In this document: piece by piece, positions 1-8,310 of the stretch
Numbering within the stretch: position 1 is the first letter of the stretch
Layout: each line of letters starts with the position of its first letter
NCBI RefSeq assembly: GCF_001949145.1
Contig: NW_019091551.1
Coordinates: 133,993-161,361, forward strand
Source of the DNA: Acanthaster planci
Taxonomy: Eukaryota > Echinodermata > Asteroidea > Valvatida > Acanthasteridae
Reading direction: 5' to 3'
DNA length: 27,369 bases
Made by a program: the position numbers and the translations under genes
Notes under the pieces: model-generated
What the model was told of the DNA's origin: nothing
Seen by the model: the letters and a program-made list of their open reading frames with translations, nothing else
The model's database searches: none

Positions 1-1
1 A

Positions 2-346
2 ACGAGGGATGGCGTTGGGGAATATTTTGACTCGTACGGGCATCGACCTCGGTTAAGAGACATAAGAGCTTTTATAAGAAAAAATACGAGTGCATCGAGA
101 TACAATAGCTACCCCCTTCAAGGTCCCTTAACGACTGTTTGCGGTCAATATTGCGTATTTTTCTTATTGCATCGATGCAGAGACATCAGCATGAGTAAAA
201 TTGTCAACATGTTTTCAAAAGATACCTCGGACAACGATACATCGGTAAATGAATTTGTTCGAATGCATTTCCCTTCCCTTGGAACTAAAACGCACGACAT
301 TCTTTTCGTTTTTCGACAAATTTCAAGAGCGCTTACAAGACCATGA
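2..346 (+). CDS. PRO: Adenain-like (C5-type) cysteine protease, 3' part
   Basis: This is the C-terminal 114 residues of a virion-maturation cysteine protease of the adenovirus/Polinton type, cut by the window edge. The frame from base 2 is open to TGA at 344-346. Near the start is GEYFDSYGH, whose Asp (residue 10 of the visible part) fits the family's acidic catalytic position. The Cys nucleophile fits TVCGQYCVFFLLH, with Cys at visible residue 47. The catalytic His would lie upstream, outside the window. Such proteases cleave capsid and core precursors in adenoviruses and are standard Polinton/adintovirus genes. Unlike the genes in E1 and E2, no stop or frameshift is seen, so this copy is younger or better kept. 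The next gene to the right is convergent. Substrate and activity are inferred from family. Confidence 0.8.
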   Translation, partial: TRDGVGEYFDSYGHRPRLRDIRAFIRKNTSASRYNSYPLQGPLTTVCGQYCVFFLLHRCRDISMSKIVNMFSKDTSDNDTSVNEFVRMHFPSLGTKTHDILFVFRQISRALTRP

Positions 347-1258
347 GATGAATGCAAGTTATTATGCTCGAGCATTAAATAATTCCATTCGTGCATAATT
401 TCGATTAATATTTATGGGTTAAACTTTATACTTAAAGTAGCTTTTGTTTTTCCATTTGTCAGTCACTTAAAAGGCTTCCATCAACAATTAGTTGGTTGTT
501 TTGTTTACCATTGATACTTTTAGTTGTTTTTGGGTTTTTTCGGAGTACTTAATTTAGAAGTCAATTCATTTCAAAACCATTTTAGTAACCTTACATAGAG
601 TTAACGCATTTCCCATACATGTACTTTAACTGCTCTTGTTAACTTGCTTCTTTCTTTGAAATTTTTTTGGGGGAGTTTGTTTTTTTGTTTTTGTTTTTTA
701 TTATTGGCTTATATGTTTATTTTACGTTTTGTTTCAATTTGGGACTTTGCTTTTTTTCTTCAAGGTAGTCAACTGGTACTTATAAACTTCATGTCTTTGT
801 TCATTTTGTCTCAACTTCTTGATTTTGGTTTAATTCTGATCAGAATTTATTAAAATATTCAGTACTGAGTACAAAGCAAAGTGTGATGGTCCACACAGTT
901 TATGAGTCTCTGCTTGTCTTTGTCTTTCTTCATTTAATTTAAAAAGTTTGATTCGTACCAATTGAAAACCTTACACCGAACTTCACAACTATTCTATTAC
1001 AACTTTGTATCAACTAGGCATTTTTTTAAGCAAGATACAAGTCCATAGCATACATTTTAGGCACGCACCATTACTTCGTGTGTGTCAACTTAAATACAAA
1101 AAAATGATTATTACAAATTCCTAATTTTATAAACACCAATCGTGCGCCAATCCTGCCATAAACCATAATACACCGTTTTCAAACTTCTTGACAACTTCTT
1201 CTCTAAACTTAACGAAAATTCTAAACTATTACACACTTACAGATAAACTTGGGAATCT
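347..1258. other. AT-rich gene-free stretch between convergent genes
   Basis: This lies between the protease stop and the stop of the next gene on the minus strand. It is AT-rich with T-runs and has no ORF with recognisable composition or motifs. It probably holds the 3' ends of the two convergent transcripts. The hydrophobic ORF around 644-853 is explained by T-rich sequence. Confidence 0.5.
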
Positions 1259-1850
1259 TCAATTACGAACAAAATACTTTAAAAGATTTTTGTACACAAC
1301 CATAAACTGACTCAAATTGATGGTTTTCAAACATTTGGAAAAAGTTCTAATCAGCGATTCTACAGTTAACAGGTCAAACAGACACTGCTCTAGGGCAATG
1401 GTGAAGTCCAAGTGCTGATCCTTCTGTGCGTACAATTTTAAAATGTTCCTCGAATCGGCCATCAAATACATCATAATATCTTCCATAAACTACCAAAACT
1501 CTGGGTTCAAATCACGACACATACATTTTTCTTTGCCTAGTTTCTCAGAGGCAGCATCGAAAAGTTCAATTGCCGCCTGTGGAAGCAGGAGTTGAACCAC
1601 TGTGACATAGTAATCGGAGGCAAACTCCTCCAGAACATGCTCTGTGGTGATCCAGACGCATTCGTGGTCCCACTGGCTTGGAGAGTCAACTTCGCACCCC
1701 TCACACGGTACACGATCTTTCGAGGACAGCTCTTCAATTTTGTTCACAACTTATTTAACAAGAATCTTTTCTAACAGGGTTTTAACTCGCTGTTCGCAAT
1801 TGGCCTCCACGCCTACACACAAAAATAATGCAATAAAACCAACGATTAAA
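1259..1850 (-). pseudogene. Polinton-type small protein with CxxC...HxC motif, two in-frame stops
   Basis: One minus-strand frame stays open from about 1850 to 1259 except for TAA at 1751-1753 and TAG at 1490-1492. The first part reads as a hydrophobic segment (LIVGFIALFLCVG), then a short charged helix. After the first stop comes CEGCEVDSPSQWDHECV (around 1649-1699), a C-x2-C-x9-H-x-C arrangement that could bind zinc. A Leu-rich helical part follows, and after the second stop a helical tail of about 75 residues. No ATG opens the middle part: the longest sub-ORF there begins with GTG at 1747. I recall similar C-G-C...P-S-Q...H-C segments in invertebrate proteins linked to Polinton-like elements, but cannot name a function. 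It lies just downstream of the PC4-like gene on the same strand. It may be a pseudogene or a spliced gene whose first exon is not seen. Confidence 0.5.
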
Positions 1851-1866
1851 CTAAGCCCAAAACTTC

Positions 1867-2574
1867 TTAAAATTTGTTTAAGAGTCTCTTGACCAGTCTC
1901 TTCCTGCGTACAGCTTCGGAAATAGCTTTGGCGTGCGACATCAGCATGCTCCGCTGTGAAGCAGTCAAGTTTATGCCTTTCTTCTTAGCAATCAGCCTTG
2001 ATTTGTCCGTGTTCCAGAAGTACTCTCTCACGTTGACGTAAGTACTGCCCCGGAAATTTTTAACAAAGATGTAACGCTCACCTTCCAGGTGAAACCTGTC
2101 TGCGTCGCGTTTGTTCTCCTCTTCATCAGGGTCCTGGGGAAAGAACCCCTTCACAGCTCTCTTCCTCTTCGCGGCAAGATCGGGATGGGCCTGCGGTGCA
2201 CCGGCATTGAAATCGGGGGTCCACAAGTCAGCATTCTCCGGCTTGGTAGTGCTAACGACCCCTGTTGCGGTAGCGCCCGACCCGCAATGAAACGAATCTT
2301 GGGTAGCTTCATCCAGGGTGGCGGCTAGCTCGTCACCGGTGAGGTCGGAGGGAGCGTGGATCTCAAGCTGCTCCAAGGCGGGCAGGGGGTCGATGACAGG
2401 GAGCTCCAGCTGACGGTGCCCCGTTACGACGTTACGGTAGTAATATCTCTGCTCCTCGCCGCTGTACACTTTGCGCCATCCGGCTCTCAGGTATTGAGCG
2501 GTTAATGCATCGGTGCTCACCGCATCGTCGCTTGCTTGAGACGCCGCTGATACTGACGGCTGTACACCAGCCAT
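1867..2574 (-). CDS. PC4-like ssDNA-binding protein with N-terminal WW-like segment
   Basis: This is an intact ORF of 235 residues from ATG at 2574 (G at -3 and G at +4, a good start context). The frame is open further up to a TTG at 2622 but without another ATG. Residues about 30-60 read GWRKVYSGEEQRYYYRNV and then TGHRQLELP. This has the WW-domain outline (first Trp, YYY, Asn, final Pro), but the second Trp is Leu. The middle is acidic, Ala/Pro-rich and probably disordered, with a basic KRKR patch. The C-terminal about 70 residues form a PC4/p15-type domain: RYIFVKNFRGSTYVNVREYF, then KKGINLTASQ and a basic helix. PC4 domains bind single-stranded DNA and act in transcription and replication. 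A role in transcription or genome maintenance of the element is inferred. Two TATA-like sites lie 5' of it. Confidence 0.75.
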   Translation of the reverse strand: MAGVQPSVSAASQASDDAVSTDALTAQYLRAGWRKVYSGEEQRYYYRNVVTGHRQLELPVIDPLPALEQLEIHAPSDLTGDELAATLDEATQDSFHCGSGATATGVVSTTKPENADLWTPDFNAGAPQAHPDLAAKRKRAVKGFFPQDPDEEENKRDADRFHLEGERYIFVKNFRGSTYVNVREYFWNTDKSRLIAKKKGINLTASQRSMLMSHAKAISEAVRRKRLVKRLLNKF

Positions 2575-2689
2575 ATCAGTCTTCTTGGTAGTTGCCTTTT
2601 GCGTGTCCGACCATGTTTGCAATGACGCTCAACTATTTGGTAAACCTTCAGTCTCACTAAATGTGGTTCTCATGGCGGTAGGTTGGGAT

Positions 2690-2790
2690 ATGATCTATAG
2701 GGTCCACCCAGCGTGGCATTTATATCGCGCAGGGGTGTCAGGTACCCACGCGGAACTGATAAATATAGGTGTAACCAATCGTGCCGTGCA
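2690..2790 (-). promoter_or_regulatory. TATA-like promoter region of the PC4-like gene
   Basis: Read on the minus strand, GATATAAATG (around 2718-2727) lies about 150 bases before the ATG at 2574, and CTATATTTATC (around 2758-2768) lies further upstream. Spacing suits a polymerase II promoter with a leader of about 115 bases. This is inferred from sequence only. Confidence 0.35.
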
Positions 2791-2940
2791 ATGAAGGACT
2801 CAATGCAATGAAGATTAGTGAACCCACGCGTTCGAAGCGTTCCTTCTTGGGATGACCGTCAAACTCTTTTGTTCGCGAGATAGATACTTTACTAATTTTA
2901 GCATCTTCCCCATGGGAATTGACGACCGACGCTTTCTAAA

Positions 2941-2978
2941 ACAAAGGAGATCCATTTGCGTTCGTGGACTCCTTTTGT
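2941..2978. repeat. Inverted repeat (hairpin)
   Basis: ACAAAGGAGATCCA at 2941-2954 pairs with TGGACTCCTTTTGT at 2965-2978 around a 10-base loop, with minor mismatch. It resembles in build the hairpins found just after gene ends in E1, but no gene end adjoins it here. Confidence 0.5.
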
Positions 2979-3466
2979 ATTCAACACTTCTCGACCATAG
3001 CCATAGCCATAGTGTGTGCGCATAATAACAATTTATTTGTAAACTGGTTTATGGAAGGCAACGATCAAGGCAAAAAAAATGGCAGGTGTATTGACTTCAA
3101 TGTATTGGCAATGAATAAAATCATGAGTTATTTTTAGGTCGTGTTGCATGAAATGAGGCATTCTTGTAATTATATGTAATCGTGTGTTAATAATCTCCAT
3201 GTTGTCACATTATCTGCTCCGAGCGGAACAAAAGAGGACGTGTTTTGGGTACCCACCACATAGGCCCGCCATGAGGCGCGCAAGTATATGCACACTTGAC
3301 TCGGAGCACGCTTAGTGTGCATAACTAATTTACTCCGGCATTTGTGGTCTTGGCGGACATGCAGAACACGTGCAAGAACCCGCTAGTAACCACCTGTCTT
3401 TCTTTTTGCCGATTGGGGGTGCACTTCAGCTCGGGGCAGATATCATAGGCTAGCTGTGATCACACG

Positions 3467-3521
3467 CTATCATACTATCATACATCATATTGCTATCAGA
3501 TATCATATCATAGCTATCATA
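3467..3521. repeat. Imperfect ATCATA/TATCAT microsatellite
   Basis: Repeated TATCATA-type words with scattered substitutions run across this stretch. It is a simple tandem repeat with no coding signal. Confidence 0.7.
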
Positions 3522-4229
3522 GGTGTACTATAACCCGACAGGTTATATGAATCGACACAAGAGGATGACTTGAGACAAAGTTGTACTGTAGTTGATGTGG
3601 TTTATTCGGCTGGCTCGATGTGCGGCTCTCTGCCCAATTGCTAGAACTCATAGGGATTTTATACATTTACTGACTGAGTAACTCTGGCCCTGATCAATGG
3701 AGTCACAAACTTCTTACCAGATATTTTCGAATAATTAATTACCGTCCATCCTGGGTTTCCCAACAAGTAGGCCTATATATGTAAAGTAATGTTGTTGAAA
3801 GTTTTAACGCAAGACACCCCGATCATCAGCTTCATTCAAAATCGTCTGTATGATTACGCTTGTCTGTGACTGCTTATACTCCCTTGTACTGTTCTTCATG
3901 CTTTTGTGAGGGAACTCCTCAAACGCGGGTAGTTCCCCCTTGTGTAAGTTTAACTACTACTTAACTACTGTTTTCGAAAAGAGCTTTGGTGACAAATCTA
4001 TGGTTTTGCCCACTATGTTACTATTTTTCTAAATACTTTAATGACAAATACCATGTAAATATTTTTGTCTGATACTGTTTTTTCCAAAAAGTGAAAACAT
4101 GCACATTTCGTGAAATGAAACAACTGCTTGCATGACAGAATTCTTATAGCTCTCATTATGTTGCAAACTACCCTCTAAATGGGTTATGCGCAGTTCATAA
4201 TTTCCACGTTGAAACATGCGCGTCAAGTT

Positions 4230-4301
4230 GAGCATGAATTAATGTGTGCCACCATCACCCATGGTTTTATGGGTGATGATTGCACACCTTGATTCGTGCT
4301 C
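4230..4301. repeat. 72-bp near-perfect palindrome (foldback/MITE-like)
   Basis: The left arm from 4230 (GAGCATGAATTAATGTGTGC...) pairs with the right arm ending at 4301 (...GCACACCTTGATTCGTGCTC). Arms are about 33 bases with about six mismatches, and the loop is about 6 bases. The CATCACCCAT/ATGGGTGATG pair borders the loop. No target duplication is evident. It could be a small foldback element or a structured RNA. It lies about 230 bases upstream of the transporter exon, in intron sequence. Confidence 0.7.
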
Positions 4302-4532
4302 ACATATTTCAAATGTTCTCTTTGATTGCACCCATAATACGCACGATACTACACGATGTGCGGCGCCCCCCGTCGTAATTTTATTTAATTTGTTGACCTC
4401 CGATTATGCTGGATAAAAGTTCACCTTTAAAGTTGCCGCACAAGATTGTTTGCTGGCCAATATGCACAAGCGGGCACACGCGGAAACGAGCGAAAGGCGA
4501 GGTTAAATTTTTCTTCCAAACTCTTTCCATAG

Positions 4533-4755
4533 CTGAGGAAGCGCACAATCCACAGAAGTCCATTCCCCTGAGTACCATGGCCACAGTATTCTTCGTATTC
4601 CTGTCCTTCTTTGGTGTGTCCATTGTACTGACCATGATCTGCCCTTACTACCTCCTGGACGAAAAGGCACCCTTGCCTGAAGCTTTTGAGCGGATTGGCT
4701 GGACGGTAGCCAAGTATGTTGTCACGGTGGGCGGCATTGTGGGATTGTTTACCAG
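4533..4755 (+). CDS. Host cationic amino-acid transporter (SLC7A/CAT family), exon A
   Basis: This is an internal exon of 223 bp. It is preceded by a pyrimidine tract and AG (TTTCCATAG) and followed by GTATCT. It begins with two bases completing a codon and ends with two bases of the next. The product shows EEAHNPQKSIPLS, the conserved cytosolic signature of CAT transporters. A membrane segment (TVFFVFLSFFGVSIVLTMI), PYYLLDEKAPLPEAFERIGW and the start of the next membrane segment follow. CAT proteins carry arginine, lysine and ornithine across the plasma membrane. The exon before it, ending with one base of a shared codon, is not visible. Exon B joins it in phase. No stop interrupts it, so the gene looks functional. 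The exact SLC7A member cannot be told. Confidence 0.9.
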
Positions 4756-4841
4756 GTATCTTTACCAGCTAAAACGTAGTTGTGTGTAGATACTTTAGTA
4801 TAAAGTCCTAAAGAAGATAACGATCCCTGGCGCAAATCACG

Positions 4842-5060
4842 AGTAAGTATTATAGTATGGTTATTCTGGACACAAACACATTTGGGTACCTACCCGACCC
4901 CCCAGAAAAAAAGTGTTTTTGGACTCCACCCCACATCTCCGGACTCTCTCGCTACACTCGCTATGATTGTTGCAAATCAGGAAGCTCTTGCTCTAACGAG
5001 ACAATCTGACGCTCTACCCGACTTAGCTACCCAACTCAGCTACCCGATTCGTTTGCAACC
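4842..5060 (+). repeat. E1 left terminal inverted repeat
   Basis: This is an inverted copy of 17159-17458. Shared blocks include ATAGTATGG, CTGGACACAAA, GGTACCTACCCG, CTACACTCGCTATGATTGTT, CTAACGAGACAATCTGACGC and CGTTTGCAACC. Its inner part holds short direct repeats of the AGCTACCCGACT type. The copies differ by indels (219 versus 300 bp), showing age. Confidence 0.85.
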
Positions 5061-5103
5061 AGTCAAAACCCCCCATTTCACAGCGAAACGGAGATTTGGG
5101 GCT
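5061..5103 (-). terminator. Possible 3' hairpin of the integrase gene
   Basis: Read on the minus strand this holds CCCCAAATCTCCGTTTCGC and then GTGAAATGGGGGG. It matches in order and sequence the hairpin at 17117-17153 on the + strand at the other end of E1. Pairing here is weaker. Both lie just after an outward-reading gene and just inside the TIR. Confidence 0.4.
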
Positions 5104-5289
5104 GTCGAGCAAGTAGTACAACGTTAGACCCGTCGTCACCTTTTACCGTTGCGCCTTTTGAACTAACTCGTACACTTCTCGATTTTTGGTACATGTCGAC
5201 GCTCCATATCGGATCGCTTGCTCTCTTCACGATGCCACTTTCTTGTTCACCCGGGTGGTACAAGTATCGAACCAAAGCGTTGTTGGGTA

Positions 5290-5432
5290 GTATACAAATA
5301 CAGCATGGTTTGAGGTGAAGCAGTGGGAAATACTGGTCCCGAGGTGTGTAGGTCAGCTTGACTTCGCGTCGGTCATGCTGACCAGTAATTCCCATTATTT
5401 TCCCGAAGTAAAGAATGCTGTATTTGGTTTAC
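5290..5432. repeat. Palindromic MITE-like insertion within the integrase gene
   Basis: The left arm (TACAAATACAGCATGG, then GTGGGAAATACTGGTC) pairs with the right arm (GACCAGTAATTCCCAT, then GAATGCTGTATTTGG). Arms are about 55 bases with indels. It separates the integrase tail from its core. No clear target duplication is seen. Confidence 0.6.
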
Positions 5433-6023
5433 TGCACCTCATAAATTATATTTAATTAAAATGTCTAATTTTGAAGGTTCGGACAGACTAAGAAACCTCT
5501 TCAAAATCCAGCTTTTTGTCTTGACAGAATTTTTCCAGGAGCCTCACTGCCTTGTCAATAACTGCTTTCGTAGATTTTGCATCTTTTTTTCAGCACAGTA
5601 AGTTCAAGTTCATGTTCAGATAATTATCGATAAAGATGGAAGTCTAACATTACTTGTACTCAGAGACGCCATTGTTGTTTCTCAGCTGCTAAATTTCCGT
5701 GTAATGCATAGTCGAGTGCAGATGTGCATGGCAGCAGGGCTTCAGTAGTCTGGTGCTGACATACGTTTTGGGTCTTTACTGTAATAGTTATTAGGATACA
5801 ACTCTAGAGTGGTTCCATAAAGATAAAATGACATACACTGCACATTTACAGGGCGGGTTCCAGAGGGATTTTTTGGTGCTACCAGAAAAAACTACATCAC
5901 GGCAGCGAGGTGGATAGCACCGGTATGACATCACATGTTCGCGTATCATTTCTTCTTTCCAGACGCTAGGTAGAATTGGCCAATGACGGGCTCCGATTTG
6001 CTCATGAATATTTATGAGGTGTA
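5432..6023. mobile_element. About 590-bp non-autonomous insertion with short TIRs
   Basis: CTGCACCTCATAAATT at 5432-5447 is inverted as ATTTATGAGGTGTAG at 6009-6023. The interior has no coding segment and no resemblance to the integrase it interrupts: integrase-like reading resumes at about 6030. The palindrome at 5290-5432 abuts it, so the two may be one composite insertion. Confidence 0.5.
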
Positions 6024-6780
6024 GTTAAATTTTGCTGGTTCTCTTGGGGAGCAGTCGGCAGCTGTTTCACTCGATCTAGCTTGATAGCTTCATTGGGAAC
6101 TGCGTTTAATTAAACCTGGCCTTTTCTCGATTTAAAGCCCAATGACTTGGGTAACCCTGATACACATTGTACAGATTTCTCACTTGGATTGAACTTCTGC
6201 GTATTGGTGCCCAAACAATCGCTCGGCTGGAGCCCTGCTAAACCTTCCTGCAGTCCCTTGCAATCGATGAACCCCTGGTTCACCTACGAACGGTTTTACC
6301 CCCTTGTTTTATGAGAGATTTTAAACTCACCTTTAAATTCCGAGCCAGAATCTATGTTAAGCAATCGAGGCCAAGTCAAAGGAGATCTGCCGTAATTCGT
6401 TTTATAGCGTCCGTCACTTGTTCGGCTGTTTTGCTAGTCAGAGGTTCTGCTTCTTTGTATCTAGAAGCAACGTCGACCACCGTTAACGCATATTTGTACG
6501 GTAAGTTTTACCCCTTGGGCCTTTTGGCACACGATCCCAGAGTAAATACAACACGTCCATTTGGTGCGTGTAGTTGGTTCAGCAAAGTCTTTTTGTAAGT
6601 GGTCGGCCTAGGTATATACCCTAGGGCAGGTAGACAAATTTGCCAAAAGGCTTGTTTCGCTAACCAGGCTCTTACTACACTTCTATTGATACGGTTTTTT
6701 TTTGTGTAAATTTTCAACGGCTCCCTCTCCTTTCCAATAACCTCTAGGGCTGTAATAAACATCTTTGAGCTTTGGGGTGT

Positions 6781-6828
6781 AGGACTTTTGGGTTTCGGAC
6801 GTTTGAGTTTCGGACTTTTGGTTTTCGT
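6781..6828. repeat. Short tandem repeat upstream of the integrase frame
   Basis: Units such as GGACTTTTGGGTTTC, GGACGTTTGAGTTTC and GGACTTTTGGTTTTC are repeated. On the minus strand they read as alternating Pro/Lys/Ser, which may be a basic N-terminal extension of the integrase or a repeat in the spacer. Confidence 0.55.
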
Positions 6829-6871
6829 TCATCTTTGAAAAAAGAAGAAATTAACCTGAACCAAAATTTCT

Positions 6872-7294
6872 TTACCTGTAGTGATAAACCAAATAACCCA
6901 CAAGGGCATTTCCACCCAACACAAACAGGAGTTCTCTTTCTCGTTGATTATCGCTGGGTGTGTAAAAATCACTCAACGTGGACTCTGGAGGCAGACCCGA
7001 CAGTAAGTACTCCCCGTGATTTCGTTATACGCCATCAAAGCCTCGTCCACATTTTTAAACGTTCGCTCTGAAGCTTTTTGCATATGAATTTGCTCATTTA
7101 AAAAAATGTAAAAGTCGAACACGATTTCGCTCCCATTGTTGTTTTGCTTGAGCCAATTGTTTTAATTCTAAATCGTGTCTCTTGCATCCTGCATCGACCT
7201 GTCCTTTCGAAATGCTGCTAAACAAAAAACTAGACCCCTTGAATGCCAATGCGTTGACAGTAGCTCCACCAACCATCATCAGAACACTCGCCAT
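6872..7294 (-). pseudogene. Conserved Polinton-type small protein with C-terminal membrane helix, frameshifted
   Basis: The first part (7294-7094) reads GGATVNALAFKGSSFLFSSI, then a charged helix with KRHDLELKQLAQAKQQW. After a frameshift the frame continues FKNVDEALMAYNEITGSTY. After a second frameshift it ends SDFYTPSDNQREREL and the hydrophobic LLFVLGGNALVGYLVYHY, with the stop at 6872-6874. I recall the same order (Gly/Ala hydrophobic start, KRH-rich coiled coil, SDFY segment, short C-terminal helix) in invertebrate Polinton-associated proteins of unknown function. It lies directly upstream of the integrase on the same strand, and head to head with the capsid-like gene starting near 7432. 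Two frameshifts make it a pseudogene. Confidence 0.65.
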
Positions 7295-7431
7295 AGTTTG
7301 ATTTTGGTTTTACCTAAAACCATCAAAAACCTAGCTAACAAAAATAGAATCAAACTTCAAAAACTCAAACTCCACATTTTTTTGGTGCTTTAGTTTTTGA
7401 GGCTTATATGTAAACTCAACCGGCCACAAAT

Positions 7432-8310
7432 ATGATTTACAGTAAAACGCTCAATCCAAACCGTCGTCTGAAAGTTCCCAGGGTCATAAAGGTGAAAGGC
7501 GTGAAGTGGACATTACTCACAACCCCAGCACCATAGTTGCGAAACAAAAACTAATCGTTAAGTTTCCACCTTTAGGCGTGGACGACGTAATAGTTCCCGG
7601 TACTGCCAAACTGTCCTTTAAACTCAACCTAGGTGGGGAACGGACGACAACAGAATCGTTTTAGCTCGCAACTTGCTTTAAGAGCTGAACGTCAGTCTAC
7701 ATGGAAATACCACCATGAGCCATAGATACGCAGATGTTTTCGCAGTTTCAAAGACAACTGGCTGCTCGAGACTCTAACCAAAAATAGGGTATATTTTGGA
7801 CTCGAAAGAGAAAACGTGTCTAGACGCCGGATCGGCGCGGGGGAAGCGTCTGATTCAGCCAACGATGGAAAAGACAAAGCAATCGCAGACGCTTTTGGTA
7901 TTGATACGCCACTCCTCTGGACGTCAAACTATTAAACGACCACAAGCCGTTTTTGCCCTCGGCCCTAAAGCAGCCATTGACATATGAGCTCACTTTTAAC
8001 GATCATGATAAAGTGGTCAAGTCTACAGATACAGCTGCTCAATATTCCTTGTCGGACCTAGCTCTCGAATGCGAAGTAGTGACCAATTGCGAACTCGTGC
8101 AAACGATTCGCAATAAACACCAAGGTCTAACATATTATTTTTTTGACTTTTTTTATTGTTTGATTGCGTGCATAACTTAGAAACTTTGGTGGTAAACAAA
8201 TCAGATACCCCGTGGAATATTTTAATAAACCAACCCATTAAGAGTCTCAAAGGGGTGCTAATCTCTTTTGTAAAGAGAGGAGGGGGAGCAGTGGTAGGAC
8301 TGGACATCAA
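7432..8310 (+). pseudogene. Capsid-type protein (probable Polinton/adintovirus major capsid), heavily broken
   Basis: Coding similarity moves between frames. Pieces in order: VDITHNPSTIVAKQKLIVKF and VIVPGTAKLSFKLNL (about 7507-7640); ELNVSLHGNTTMS and YADVFAV (about 7684-7746); KDNWLLETLTKNRVYFGLE and RRRIGAGEASDSANDGKDKA (about 7750-7890); LTYELTFNDHDKVVKS (7976-8023), then SLSDLALECEVV and LVQTIRNKHQG; finally a piece with SLKGVLISFV near 8245. The beta-rich pattern and these segments match what I remember of capsid-type proteins in invertebrate Polinton/adintovirus elements. Whether it is the double-jelly-roll major capsid rather than a minor one is inference. At least four frame changes and several stops are present. 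It is divergent from the membrane-protein gene at 6872-7294. Confidence 0.6.

Larger units (their letters stand above)
1..3969. mobile_element. E3: partial Polinton/adintovirus-like element (right border tentative)
   Basis: This stretch is grouped as one element because it carries an adenain-like protease (+), a damaged gene with a CxxC...HxC motif (-) and a PC4-like DNA-binding protein (-), all of types found in Polinton or adintovirus-like elements. The left end lies outside the window. The right border is only a guess: at 3952-3969 the sequence ends in ACTAC/TTAACTACT, the reverse complement of an AGTAGT-type terminus like those of E1 and E2. With no left end to compare, neither TIR nor target duplication can be tested. 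The true border could lie anywhere between about 2800 and 4500. Confidence 0.4.
2800..4229. other. Gene-free stretch with hairpins and an ATCATA-type microsatellite
   Basis: No coding segment is recognised here. Visible structure is a 14-bp-arm hairpin at 2941-2978, three CCATAG units near 2996-3013, a TATGCACAC/GTGTGCATA hairpin around 3285-3326, an ATCATA-rich microsatellite around 3467-3521 and a GGGAACT/AGTTCCC hairpin at 3910-3937. I looked for the preceding transporter exon and did not find it. Confidence 0.5.
5078..6772 (-). pseudogene. INT: Retroviral-type (DDE, Polinton) integrase, broken by insertions and frameshifts
   Basis: Read right to left. The N-terminal part (6762-6508) shows AWLAKQAFWQICLPALGYIPRP. 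After a frameshift the catalytic core shows VVDVASRYKEAEPL (first Asp codon 6472-6474) and IDSGSEFKGEFK (second Asp 6350-6352). Then comes GEPGVHRLQG followed by GRF where the family has the catalytic Glu, so the Glu appears to be Gly. AERLFGHQYAEV follows. The frame then shifts and stops several times. About 740 bases of foreign sequence (5290-6023) separate this from the C-terminal tail, VRYLYHPGEQESG and ASDPIWSV (5270-5195). Such integrases insert the element into chromosomal DNA. The gene reads outward toward the left TIR. It cannot be functional. Confidence 0.85.

Noticed and set aside
644-853. Hydrophobic ORF resembling membrane helices
   Set aside because: It arises from T-rich sequence (Phe/Leu codons), lacks an ATG start at its stated beginning and lies in the 3' region between convergent genes.
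1867-2622. Longer start (TTG at 2622) for the PC4-like gene
   Set aside because: Eukaryotic and viral polymerase II messages rarely start at TTG; the ATG at 2574 has a good context and lies before the WW-like segment.
4381-4635. Minus-strand ORF over host exon A
   Set aside because: It is the antisense of the transporter exon, whose splice sites and motifs fix the plus strand.
6311-6598. Plus-strand ORF over the integrase core
   Set aside because: It is the antisense shadow of the integrase; the minus strand carries the DDE motifs.
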